This document shows positions 47,712-60,440 of a stretch of 64,000 nt of DNA, one piece after another (position 1 is the first letter of the stretch; each line of letters starts with the position of its first letter). The DNA is from Acanthochlamys bracteata. Its lineage: Eukaryota; Streptophyta; Magnoliopsida; Pandanales; Velloziaceae. The stretch lies in assembly GCA_019914995.1 (NCBI GenBank), contig CM034133.1:3348001-3412000 (forward strand). The letters run 5' to 3'. Made by a program: the position numbers and the translations under genes. The notes under the pieces are model-generated. The model saw only the letters and a list, made by a program, of their open reading frames with translations, ran no database searches and was not told the DNA's origin.

Positions 47712-48665
47712 TCTTAAAGAAAAGTTTAGTCTCACGTTGCTTATCAATGATCCTGAGATAATATTCATAAGACTTGGATTTATTCTTCTCATTGTCAATT
47801 GATTTTGAGAAAAATTCTAAATTAATCACATAGTATCAGAGAGAGTTGAGCCGAATCGGTTCAAGATATGGGCTAAATCTACTTTATTATCCATATCTAT
47901 TTAGGGCCTTTATGATCCGTTTTATTTCAGGACAAAATTAGCCCGCTTTATTTCAGGACAGATAGTCCATTTAATTCAAAAGACAGTTGTTCGTTATATT
48001 GGAGGGCAAATAGTTCATTTTATTTCAGAGCAGGTTGCACGCTTCATCCAATTCATTACAAGACACGTAGTCCGTATCAGTTCAATTTACAAAAAAATAA
48101 ATAAAAAACGCTCCACTGGAGAACATGTGTTAAAGAAATATTTAATCTCACATTATTTATCAATGATCCTGAGATAATATTCATAAAGACTTGTGCTTAC
48201 TCTTTTCATTGTCAATTGGTTTTAAAAAAAATTCTAATTTCGTCACTTGGTATCAGAGAGGGTTGGGCCGGATCGGTTTAAGATATGAGCTAAATCTAAC
48301 TGTATTATCCATATCTATTCAGAGCCTTTATGGTATGCTTTATTTCAGAACAAAATTAGCCCGCTTTATTTTAGGACAGATAGTCCGTTTAATTCAAAAG
48401 ACAGTTGTTTGCTATATTATAGGGCAATAGTTCATTTCATTTCAGGACAGATCGCCCGCTTTATTCAATTCATTATAAAACACGCAGTCTGTATCAGTTC
48501 AATTTACCAAAAAAAAGAAAAGAAAAATGCTTCGCTGGAGGGCAGATGTTAAAGAAAAATTTAGTCCTATATTGCTTATCAATGGTCCTGAACTGATATT
48601 CATAAAAACTTTACTTACTTTTTTCATTGTCAATTGGCTTTGAGAAAAATTCTAAATTCGTGACA
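47712..48665. mobile_element. TRIM retrotransposon with three LTRs in tandem
   Basis: Three 119-bp LTR copies lie at 47712-47830, 48128-48246 and 48547-48665, starting T(C/G)TTAAAGAA and (outer copies) ending ACA. Two internal domains lie between them (about 297 and 300 bp). Both internal domains open with a primer-binding-site-like stretch, TAGTATCAGAGAG and TTGGTATCAGAGAG, the complement of the initiator tRNA-Met 3' end, and both end in a purine-rich tract (CTGGAGGGCAGA before the last LTR). An exact 5-bp duplication TTTAT flanks the whole unit (47707-47711 and 48666-48670). No protein is encoded. Each internal domain contains short internal repeats of the type TTTATTTCAGGACA. Confidence 0.88.
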
Positions 48666-48670
48666 TTTAT

Positions 48671-51390
48671 GATTGAGATTGAAGATACGTACTGTAGGTA
48701 ATTCTAAGAAAAGCTTTGTTTTTACTATCTATTGCCTTGCAAACCTTCTGACAGATTACTTACCACCATATTACATTCCCAAATGAACCGACCGTTTGTA
48801 TAGGTAACACGCAGACCTACTTTTTTCCTCCTTTTTCTAATTTCGTCACATTGAAGTGTACGATTTTTTGAAGTGGGCATTAGTCAGATATGAATTTCTT
48901 TTTGGAGCTTTCATGAAAAAGATAACTATCATCCTAACAGAATTGGTAAAAGAACATGGACCCTTAGATTTTGAGGAAATTCTCTGGCAAAGCTTTCGAT
49001 ACCCAACCACTTATGTTGTGCATAGTGAATAAGAAAAAAAACAAGAAAATTTACTTATTCAGATTGACAGTATTTACCTCAGAGTTGAAGTATGGAAATC
49101 TCAATACTAGAACAGAAAAGGGTGGAAGAAGCATAGATAATGGTGCCTTTAGAACTCATCAATGGATAAAATCATCTTAATTCGGAAAATGACTTCACTT
49201 GGAACAGCACCAAACTGGAAAACAACAAAACATGAACAAGCATGCATGGAAGTCACTAAGTTCAAAAAGCTCTCGAAGCACTCAACATTATTACCTCCGC
49301 AGCGATTCTCCGCGTATCTTTTCCCTTTTTTTAATTAAAAGAAACGATCTTTTGCTTAATTGGATTCATCATCACCAAGCTCCAACAACTTTGTCCCTCT
49401 TGATGTATGAGAAATCAAATCTATATAATAATCACTTGCTTTGTATAATATCTGTTCCACGTAAAATTTCTTGACGTATATTGCCTGAATGTTTTTGACA
49501 TACTCGAATGAAGAAATTATGCAGTTAAATAATAAAATCATGAAAGAAGAAACTAGTCAGGACATTGACTAGATGACTATATAATAAAATCGAAATCAGG
49601 TCCTAAAGAAACTGGAAACTAGTCTGACTTGAAAGCAAAGGAAAATCTACCGGATTCCATAAAAGAAGAACTGCTTCATGTTTTGGAGACAATGACAAGT
49701 TTCAAAACATGCAAGTCAAATATGGAAGCTTCTTCATTAAGGGAGCATAAAGCATATTTACTTTGGTATGAGATCACAAAATCTCTTGCATTGAGCTATC
49801 AGAGAGGGGTTTAAAATTATAGTAACGAACAGATTCATTGCTATCTGTGTCAGATTAGCAACATCCATGCGCACTCTGTAAAGGGAACACGAAGAAGAAA
49901 ACCAGCACTTGCAAAACATCAGTTTATTACTAAGCATAAACACTAATTGATATGATTAAGACTCACTGAGGTCACCTCTAATGGCACCAGCACATTTAAA
50001 GAAGTGCAAGAACCAACTAAATGTTGAAACCTTAATGACTTTAAAAATAGGTTCCTTTGTGATAAATAATCTAGAACTCACATATTATGATGTATAGAAG
50101 AAAGGTAGTTGTACTATAAGTTATTAGGGCATAATCATACCCATTGATTTATCTGGCTGTCTAACTGAAGTAGATCCCGATGTTTCATCTATAAAGATCA
50201 AGCTTCACTGTTTATGTTAAAAGGCATGTTAGAATCTTTTGATTATGTTTCAGGACAACATGTAATAAGATTACCACATAGGTATAGATCTTTTAAGCCT
50301 TGAATAACTTCGACGTGTCACTAGAGAAAGAAGCATACTGGAACACTCCATCATATCCATGGGAACATACAGATTATGACTCAAGCAGAAAAAGACTAGT
50401 GCCCTTTCAATGTTAAAGAACTTAAAATTTGGTGGGCAGTCCACTTGTATTGCCCTTTCAGTGTTACCTAGCAATACCCAACATGACGACAATAAGCATC
50501 AAGTCTAAGAATTCGTTCCTCATGATAAAGACAAAGCCTAAACAAACCCCTGACAAGCAGCTCATCACTTTGTTCTAGAGTTTTCGTTGTAAGAGCACCT
50601 CAATTTCATATAAAGTGACAGACAATTTGCAACTATATGGGTGTCAACCAAATGATCCAGTCACTGATTGTGTCATCCTACTCTGCTTGCACTGTGGTAT
50701 GTCCAACGATCAGTTCTACAGTATCATCAGACAACCTTGCTGCATAACAATGCAGAAATCCCACTACGATATGTCCCAGAAAATGATTGGGACTATTCAC
50801 ATCTTTCCCTAGCCATACAAGATCTAACTGGAATTGGTTTCACCAATTCCTAAAATATTTTTCAGGTTTGTTCCAAGAATGGTCATGCATGTGTATTTGC
50901 AGTAAACATACGATGGTGCCTTTCAGTCTGAAGTCTAAATGGATTGGAACCGCACAGCACTTGGCATGCTACCTAGCAAACATTTGACTGTAAAAAGTTC
51001 ATACTTTCGGAAGGCCGGGAACTTAGTATGCACATTAGCATGGAGGACTGGAGAACTTAGTATGTAGATATTCATGGAGACCTGAAGTGAAAGAACTTCG
51101 CATGGAGATATTTATGGAGAAATGCCGATCAAGAGAATGCTCACAGAAGTTATGAAATGCTAAGATTGACCATCAACACCAAGGAAGTTAAAAGTTTGGA
51201 ACAGGTTTGCAACCACAGAAAAGCTAAACATGAATGGTCAGGCTTAATTTTTATAGTGAAAATAATTGCCGCCGAACATTAATTAAGTCTGCCACACCCT
51301 AACCATAAGGGCCCAAACTCCATTCAGAATTGATCATGGTGTCCATCAGTAACATATGGCTCCCCAAGGAATTAAGATAATTAACTAGGA
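48671..51390. other. Intergenic, no gene recognised
   Basis: About 2.7 kb with short open frames (49199-49474 and 49629-49814 plus, 50271-50492 minus, 50615-50987 plus) showing no identifiable motif. Base composition is less AT-biased than in MITE regions, so an eroded or non-coding transcript cannot be excluded. Confidence 0.45.
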
Positions 51391-51600
51391 TGGCGTTTGA
51401 CATTACTTTCTCATAAAATAATTTTTTATTTATTTATGTTTTTTAATATATTTTTATAAATATTTTAAAAATTTTATTTAAAATTTTAAAAATATAAAAA
51501 ATTCTACATAGTAAAATTTTTTTATTATTTATTTATATTATTTTTTTTTAAATAAAAAAAATTTGTTTTTAAGAAAAAAACAAACATATCCTCCTTACGG
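51391..51600. mobile_element. AT-rich MITE, GGGGCGTTTGG family
   Basis: The left end GATGGCGTTTGACATTACTT precedes the family AT-rich body. The right end has decayed. It lies about 370 bp beyond the 3' end of the MAP65-5 coding region. Confidence 0.5.
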
Positions 51601-51970
51601 AATACTTCAGTCATCTTGCCCTTTCCAAAGGAATTTAATAACATCGATTAAGAAGTTTCAACCGACTCGGCTAGAGATTATAAAGCCAATTGGAAAAACA
51701 TACACGTAACCACTATGGCATGGGTACCTACCAACTGGAATCCTGTTTTCATTTCCATAAGATCATTACAAAAAAGACTTGAAAGATCCATATATTTATA
51801 TTTCCTTTTTTTTTTCCTTTGATAGCGCTTATAACCAAACGGTAGCACTTAATTTGGAGGATGGAATTTGTTACATGGTGAATGATATCCAACAGCATGT
51901 TGCAAAGTCATTTGAGCCGCAGCAATCTTAAACTGAAGCTTTATAAGCAATTATGTCATTGAAATCTGGC

Positions 51971-53566
51971 CTAAGGTGACAATGCTCCAGGGGTACCTTG
52001 TGGTAAAGAATCATTCTTTGCTAGAGCAACATAATTGGCAGGTATGGCTGCACTCCCTTCCTTTCGGTCCTTGCCAATTGATGAGATTCCATGGCGTCCA
52101 ATTGGGGTTGAAACACGACGAGCTGCAGGTGTTCCCAAAATTGTGTTAGCACTTGAGCTGTGACCCAATGGCTTTTTTGCCGACAGCTGCCTCATTGGGC
52201 TTGGTTTTGAGCCAAACATAGCATGCTGCTCTGCAGCAAATTGATCTTGCAGCTTCTTTTGCTCCTAAAAATGTAGTTCGAACAGTCAGATTTTGAACAC
52301 TTCAAGTAAATACAAGGATGAACACATAAAATGAAGTACAAGTTATAAGCACCATATGCTCCTCAGAAGTCAAAGTTACAGCTGGTAGAGTTGTAGCAAC
52401 TGCTATTTTAATTTTTAGAACTTCTAAAGGATGAAACCATCACAAAACTAACATTCACTAGTGTATAAGAATAACGAAACTGCCTTGCTTCTGCCTACAA
52501 CATTTTAGAAAGTAGAAAAGGAAAGAAGGCTCCTTTGTACAATTTGCTTCCTCATGTCACTGCAATTTTTTTCATTCCTATTGATTATTGATACATTTGA
52601 CCTAATCCAAACTGCAAAGAAAATATACCAACCAAGAACAACTATATATATAAAAAAGAAATAATTGAACTTACCCAAAATCTCCGTTTCTCCTCTTCTT
52701 TCTGCTGTCTGACAGTGCAATAGTCCTCAAGTGATATCAGCAGGCGTATCTAAATAAAAGAAAACAAGATTTAGGACTATTCATGAGCACAACATAGGTG
52801 ATAAGGACTTTCACATTCTAAAACCTTACCTTATCATAAAAGAATAGTGTTCCCTTTTCTTCCTCCCATGCTCTAATTTTGGAAGTCAGGATTTCTACCA
52901 AAGCTGAATGGATAAAACTATTTTAGTCAATCAGTTAAATAATAGAAAACAATGAGCAAATAGGAACAAGGTGTTACAGACTACTTGAATCCAGAATAAT
53001 CAAGAGGAAAAAGAGTTTTGAATATAGAAAACCAATTAGCAATAAAATCCAGTAGGTATATTTCTTTAAGAAGCTGTTTAGAGATATATTCTATCAAAAT
53101 TCAAAGTGCTCAGGAGGCTCAAAAGAGAATGGTTACTAAGACACTATTCAGATTTCTATATAAAGAAGATAATTTAGATACAGAGAGCAAAAACTAACTT
53201 AGTATGATATCAGTGTGACAAGAAAATGTGTTCTTAGTCAACAACAACCTGCCAGAAAGTTACCGGTAAATAAGTCTTTATTCTCAAATCTTACTACATC
53301 AACAAGCCATCTACTTAAGATCTAGACTGAAAATGTTATAACATGTTGACTGTAAATTTCCATATAGCATGTTGACAATGATCCAGCACTGGGCCCGAGA
53401 AGATGATTTTAAGAAATTGCAAAGATTAATTTGCTGCAAAATCATCGTTACTGCCATCAAAATCTGTTACAGCTTAGAGCAAATCCAATTGTTATTTTAT
53501 ATGAGCCAGTTCTGATGTTTGATAAATAAGTTGCAGATCTCTTTCACCGTCCAATAACCCTCCCCC

Positions 53567-53635
<69 letters not shown>

Positions 53636-56600
53636 GAAAATATGAATCACTTGAATTACCTTACAAAAATATGCAACTTATTGATATTTCTAAAAAGAAC
53701 CTAATATGAAAACTTGTGAAAAAAGATGTATGAAGATCACATGGAATTTTGCTGATCAGAGCCCGAGCTTTTTCAGCACGTTTTAAATTCTTGTGCGCTC
53801 CTCGACCAGCATTATAACGATTCTGATCCTGAAAAAACATTCAAGGAAATCAAACTTACATAACACTTGTTTTATTAATAACTAAAATGGGGAGATATGA
53901 TGCAACATGATCTTTTAATAGAAAAGGAAGCACGATTCAACACAATAACCTGCACTTTCACTTCACAAATTGCGCATGCACTACAAGATTCAGTAGCATG
54001 AAGGCCTTAGTGCTTGTCTATGAGAAACAACACTTCCTAATGATGCAATTACCATACAACAACTAAACCTCACTCCACTAGACGGAGTGGGGTCAGCTAA
54101 CGCAATTACCATAACCAATCAAAATACAACAAAAGATCTCCCTTTTACGAACTACTAATTAAATAAAATAACTGCTGTTTAGCTCACCCTTTCATAGTCC
54201 TCTAGCCAACTCTCTTCCTCACATGCAAATCTCCATTTTTCTACCTTGTCTAAGATGTCCTTCCTACTGAAAGCATGGTCCTTGGCTTTAGCAATCTCAC
54301 TGTCCATTCCTGAAAGTAATTCAGATAAATCGACCTTCCCTGCAAGCCATTCACAATTCAGAAATCAATTGTCACCATTCATTGTTATGCCTGAGATAAA
54401 CCCTGGTCAAAGCATCTCCATATCAGCTGTAAGGTTGAAACTTACAATGCTATATAAAATAATAGGCATCAAATGTTGAATGTGTATCTAAAAAGTTCTG
54501 TTCTTACAAATTCAAGAGCATGTACAAACTACAGACACAGGAATCCATGTAGGTGAAAAACATCAAGAAAATAGCCAACTTAACAAAGCTTAATGCATAA
54601 ACATAAAAACTTATTTGGTTACTCAAGTGTAAAATGGTGGAAAAAAGGTTAAAAATAAAAACCTGAATCAATAAGGTCACCAAGCATCTGTCTAGCTTCA
54701 GCAGTATCAACGTCCATATGAACACTTCTATAGATATCCTCAAGTTCAGTTTGCTTTTTCAAAAGAAGCTCTTTCATCTTACTGGCTTTCAAGATATTTA
54801 GTCTCGTGACTTCAAGCTCAGCCTAACACAAGAAGCATTAAAAACAAGAAGGTCAATGTAAATAGTTACTGGCATTTCCACAGCAAAAACCTTTTTTTTG
54901 GCCAATAACTACAAAACAACAAACAATGGATACCTGTTCAATGACATCAAGAGCAAGACATCCTTGTCCATTTACTTCATCATCAGCCGTTGGGATCAAG
55001 CAGGTTACATGGCAAAACCTCTTTTGTTCGTCAAGAGAGCTGTCCAACAGATTCCACAATTCCATTAATGTGGAACCCAGGTCTTGGAGCTACAAGTAAA
55101 ACATTTTAATGCAACTTTCAGCAAATAATTCTCTATATTTCTCAAACTACTAAGCAGTGACTCCATTTAGCAGTCTCTAAAAGAAAATGAAAAAAAAAAA
55201 ACAATAATAAAATATGAGGAGCATCAAAGACATGCATCATACCAATCAATTACAATATTTGAAGTTTTGGACAATCAGCTTTATAGTCCAACAGTTAATC
55301 CATCAAAATCATGAACAAGACGGGAAAAAATAATCAAGAGTTTCACCATGATTTAACTTGTTGTGATAGTAGATCTTCATTATATTGACAATAGTATCAG
55401 TTAACTCCAGCCTCAATCATATGGAAACAATGAGGCTGAGTCATGCTCTAAGCTATGTACCACAGGGTCCATGAATTTTCTTTTCCCCAAAACATGGAAG
55501 AAAGTTCTGAACAGACAGACTCAAGTTGTAACAGTTCTCCTTATGATCTTCAAATTTTCGATAGCAACTCAAATAGTTTTGTAATTAGCTAGTCAACACA
55601 ATATACGGATTTATAATTTCACATTGGATCAAGCAATGTCTTAACATATGGGAAGGGCAAAAGACCTGCAAATTGTTAACATTGAGCAAATTACACCAAT
55701 GAAATGAACTTCAACAGACTATACCACCTTTCCAGTTTGATATCAAAAGCTTCAAATCAACGTCAGAAATTATTCTAACCTTCCGTAACCTTTGTCTTTT
55801 CTCCTGGCTCAGTGAGTGAACAACTCCAGCCAGTCCAGCAAGGGTATCATTGCTAATACTCTTCGGCTGGCTATGTGTGGAATCACCAAAACTTGGATGC
55901 ACCTCAGAAATCATCTTATGAAAATCAAGGGACATCAAAGTTGACAGCTCATGGATGGACTTTAAGTGCATGTTGACCTTCTGAAGTCGTAAATTCTGTA
56001 AAAGGAGGAACATTGGTAATCTGAGAATCATTCAAAACAAAAGGAAAATTGCAAAAAACATGTAAAATTCTTATAAAGGAACCTTGTCATTCTGAAGCTC
56101 CTGAAGGTGAGACTTCAACTCTCCTAACCTCTTTAGAGTCAAATCTCGCTCATCTACCAGTGAAGAAGCAGAACCACCTTCATAAGTTTTTCCTGCAACT
56201 TCCGCACATATGCGGAAAATCTGATGTTGAACATCCTTAAAATCTTTTAGCCTCTCTTCTTTTTTCATCCTCAGTTCTGCCAATGTAGGCTTTATAGTAT
56301 CGACCTGCTGTTTAAGTGTGCCTTTCTGTTTATCAAACTGAAAATACAAAAAAGAAACTTATACTAAAATGTGACATATTTATATCAATTGAAACTTCAG
56401 AATATGTGACATAAATATCGATGTAAGGGTAACTAGAATAAAAACTAACTTGAGCAAAATGTTCACGTTCTCCTAGGGTGGAAATAAGGTTGGATATTTC
56501 AGCTTCACCCTTGGCTAAGGTCTGATGCAGATCTGCCTTGTATTTTCTAGTTTGGTCAACTTTCCTCCTGTAAACATTGAGGCATTCTTGCTCAAGGAGC

Positions 56601-57648
56601 AGTATCATCTTATCCCTTTCATTGTCATCCTCCCCTATTTCATCCCATAAACCCTGGCTCCAGCATGACAATCGTCAAACAAGCGTAACAAAATAAGAAG
56701 GAATCTCTGCTATATGCAGTGTATTCATATTTTCCAGGCAAATGATTTCAATATATGGTAACTTCCATGTAAAAAAGAGAGTAATAAGCATATAACCACC
56801 AAATTTGCAATGATAAAGTAGGCACAGGTTTAATCTTGGAAAGCACTCCTACTAAGTGGCAAGTGCATAACTGTATTCCAAAGAGGATATATATATCATG
56901 TTCTGAAAGGCAGTAGGTTCAAACGCAATTATAAACTTGAAACCCCCAATGCTTAAGCGGACTTAGCCAATATGATAATTAGTGTAACTTTGACCTATTA
57001 AATAAATAAAAAAAGAATTGTAAACAAACCACAGTACTTGATTGCTACCAAGGCCTATTCTTCTTTTCTAATTCTCAAAAAAACAAGCTATGAAGCAAAG
57101 GGCTCTAAGAACCAAATAGCAGGTCCAAGAACAGTATCAAACAAAACTCTAAACTATTGAAATCTTACTCGATTTCAATCAGTCAAATAATGCATAACCA
57201 TGTCATTCATATTTCTAGACCTAATTTACCAACATGAACTTAACATACCAAAATTCGCGTAACCTAGACACATATTCCTGCAACTCAAGTAAATAACATC
57301 ATCTAGAGATCTCCTACATTCCTACACAAAGAACCGTAACAAAACAAGAAAAGCAACCACATAGATTCAGAACTAGAGGAAAACAAACCCTCAATTTACT
57401 TCAGAATTGACGATAGAATCCCAAACAAACAATCTTGAATACCTTTAGAAAACCACGAGAATTTTCATTTCTACAAGTTCTTCAAAAAAAATTTAACGAT
57501 TTCACAAATCAGAACTAACCCAAAAAAAAATAAAAGAATAAATCAGAAACAACTAATACTAAATGACTACCTGCAATTCTTTGAGAAGAGAACCGCAAGA
57601 CGTGAGCTTTTCGGGTGCGGGCGACTGAAGAACAACACTTCGAGACAT
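51971..57648 (-). CDS. MAP65-5: Microtubule-associated protein MAP65-5
   Basis: Ase1/PRC1-family protein that crosslinks antiparallel microtubules in cortical arrays, spindle and phragmoplast. Eleven exons: 57571-57648, 56450-56653, 56083-56337, 55780-55995, 54934-55089, 54663-54822, 54188-54339, 53741-53828, 52830-52903, 52675-52749 and 51971-52264. All junctions are GT/AG and in frame, giving 583 aa. The coiled-coil rod opens [20 protein letters not shown] and [19 protein letters not shown]. The microtubule-binding region includes [40 protein letters not shown] and [20 protein letters not shown]. The basic, Ser/Pro-rich tail has [29 protein letters not shown]. The blocks [19 protein letters not shown] and [17 protein letters not shown] favour MAP65-5 over other members. 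Confidence 0.93.
53567..53631. repeat. Compound microsatellite (TATG)n(TG)n in a MAP65-5 intron
   Basis: A TATG run of about nine units passes into about twelve TG units. It lies in the intron between exons 8 and 9. Confidence 0.95.
54057..54101 (-). mobile_element. 5'-truncated SINE fragment in a MAP65-5 intron
   Basis: It has the same kind of 3' end as 13011-13066: GGAGTGGGGTCAGC on the plus strand, (GTT)-like tail in the minus orientation. The exact 12-bp duplication GCAATTACCATA flanks it (54045-54056 and 54102-54113). Confidence 0.68.
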
Positions 57649-57869
57649 CTTCGATCAACCCAACGATCGAGAAACAGAAATCGAGAGTAAATATTCGAAA
57701 GAAAGTTTCTGTAGATTTTTGGAAATTTATATACAGAGAAATGGAAAGGAAAAGATTTGCTTTTCTTGTTGGAAGGGAGAGAGGAAACGGAACCAGAATT
57801 CGAGCGAGTTTGAAGATATACGGGCGCCAAAACAAATGTCGACGCAATTTCTTTTGTTCTTTTGTCCAA

Positions 57870-59133
57870 ATTGATGAGTCATCGATTTCATTTGGGCCTA
57901 ATTTAGCACAAAATGAATTTGAATACGGCCCAATGTTGCAGTTATGGGCTTCATCAGCTGATCTTTCTCTTAAACCATTGAGTAATACTTTTTTGTCCGA
58001 GCATTGCTTTTAATACATTCATTGTCATTTGAAATTTACGGGAATATTTGAGATTACATATAAAATAGAGTATTTTGAACAAAAAATACTTTAACAGTTT
58101 TTTAGAATATTAGTTTGACTCTTACAAAATAATTATATATATAATTTAATGGCATACAGTTTTATTATATTCTTAAATTTTTTCAACAAAATTTCATATA
58201 CTTTTAAAATCTTAATCAAGAGATATGAATTATCTATTTGAAATGATAAGCAAGCTCAATTAGACATCTCCAAATTTGAAACAATTGATCATATCAATAC
58301 ATTTGATGTTGAAAATACCTCAAAACTTGGTTGCTTCCCTCTTTTAAGGCTCATTTGGTTGTAGTATATTATTACAAAATAGGTTTTAAAAAGTAATTTT
58401 AAATTTTGTTTGATCTAATTTAAGAAGTAAATTTGAAAATACATTTTTTATGTTTGACTACATTTAAAAGTAATTTGAAGTTAATTTCTCGTTAAGAAAG
58501 GAGATCATTTTTAAAAGCTCTAAATTGAATTATTATATCACTAGCCACACTAATTAATTAAATAAATATAATTGCATATTTTATGTTTTTTTTTTTCTTT
58601 TTTCATTTTTGGTGTATCAACAACTAATATCATATAGTTGAGCTACAATATGATCCACTATAATCTTGTTTCTTTTGCTCTGAACTGAATTTTTAGAGCT
58701 GAGTTTTTGTTCAATTGAGTTACTTAAAAAGTAAAGGTTGAAAGAGAATTTTATTTTTATATTTATTTGTTTAAAGTGAGTTTGAAATTAATATTTTTTT
58801 AAATTTTAAATTTTAGAAGAGAGTTGCCAAAAGCTGAATTTAATTTTGGTATTTATTTTAATTTGAGAGAATTAGAAATTGAGTTTTCAGAAAAATATTA
58901 GTTAAAAATGTCTGCAAATATTCCTTATCTACAAATTGACAATATTCTCTTCACATGTTCTTAGTAAGACTTGCTGAGAATATCTTTCACACATTTAAAA
59001 ACTTTTTGATAGTTAATTTTAAAATAAAAATTTCTCAGTGTGCATTATGTAAAATTTCTAAAATAAAATTCTATTTTCTAGTTCTTTCATAACTAACAGA
59101 GATATTGATCATATCTTAATTTGCTGATTGTAA
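57870..59133. other. Upstream region of MAP65-5 and intergenic, no gene seen
   Basis: AT-rich. The open frame at 57615-58013 (plus) is antisense to MAP65-5 exon 1 and its leader and has no motif. Confidence 0.5.
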
Positions 59134-59740
59134 TGTTGAGTATAAAAAATGAGTTAGATTAATATCAAGTGGAAAAAAGATAAGATTAAAGATGGTTCAT
59201 ATACTAGATTGATTCTAAATCCATTAGTTAAGTTTTTACATTGCATTGGACTTTATAATAACGGACCAGATCATGAATGAAATTCTTATCTTAGACTGAC
59301 TATTCAGATATTATATCTCCAACAAGTGATATCAGAGTTAATAGTCCTGTTGAACGTATTTATATTTTGCCAACAAATAGTATCATAGTCAACGGTGCGG
59401 TTGGACTCCTAAGCGATCGACACTAAATTGCAGTTCTCATTAGTAGCGTGATGAGGTAATTAAGAGCAGCGTGACTCGCATGAGCTCTGCATGGTGATGA
59501 GTGGTGATTCAAAATAAGTTGAGCTCTAAAGGCTCTTATTCATGACACTGGTGTCGATAAAAAATATGTGGGTAACTTATTTTTAAGAAGAAGACTATTG
59601 AGTATAAATAATAAGTTAGATTAGTCCCACATAGAGAAAAAGATAAATAAAAGATGGTTTATAGAGTAGGTTGTTTGTAGATTCATTAATATAAGCTTTT
59701 AGGTTGCATTAGATTTTAAAATATATGAGCCTACTTATAT
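59134..59740 (+). mobile_element. TRIM retrotransposon with two LTRs
   Basis: The 5' LTR is 59134-59324 (TGTTGAGTAT ... ATCTCCAACA, 191 bp). It is followed by AGTGATATCAGAGTT, a decayed initiator-Met primer-binding site. The 3' LTR starts near 59596 (TATTGAGTATAAATAATAAG) and is truncated or decayed by about 59740. The internal domain (59325-59595) shares AAGAGCAGCGTGACTCGCAT with the copy at 1-435. A second LTR-end/PBS-like string, GCCAACAAATAGTATCATAG, occurs at about 59370-59390. The family is shared with 1-625 and 1634-2020. Confidence 0.75.
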
Positions 59741-59892
59741 AACAAAAGATTTTTTGTGAAAAATCCATATTCGAAATTATAATCTCACTAATGAATTGTT
59801 TGGAAATGAGATTAACAAGTAAGATAAAAATGAAAGTGAAAGTAAAGATGAAGATAAAATAACAGAAGAGTAATCATTTAATCTTATTATTA

Positions 59893-60440
59893 ATCTTACC
59901 GTGTTTGGATATACTAGTAAGATTAAATATTTCATTTGGTTTGGATAGAAAAAGAAATGAGTAAACAATAGAAGTAAACTTATGATAAAAAACTAAAATA
60001 TTTTTTTTATTTATATCAATATAATCTTAAATGGCTTATTTGCTTAACATTTTTTTCACTAACTTTTTATTTAAGTTTTCTAATAAAACTTCTAAATTAT
60101 TCTACAGAATTATTTTCTAATTTAGAAAGTACAAAAAGTTTCTATGTCGTGAGATCTTATTATTTTTTAATTTTTTTGACTTAAAAAAGTAAGGCTTATT
60201 TTAAAAAAAAATTTCAAAATACATTCTTTTTCTGAAAAACTTTTTTTCAATAAGTACTTTCAGATATTTCTTTAATCTTACCGTATTTGAATATATTAAT
60301 AAGATTAAATATTTACTTCTGTTTGGATATAAGATGAAATGAGCAAGCAATAGAGTTAAACTTTTAATAAAAAACTGAAATATCATTTTTGTTTATATGA
60401 ATCTATCTTAAATGGCTAATTTACTTGACATTCAATTTCC
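59893..60440. repeat. Diverged direct repeat pair of about 160 bp
   Basis: The stretches at 59893-60050 and 60274-60440 share TCTTACCGT(G/A)TTTG, ATTAAATATTT, AAACAATAG-type and TCTTAAATGGCT(T)A(T)TTT(A)CTT landmarks in the same order, about 380 bp apart. Confidence 0.55.
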
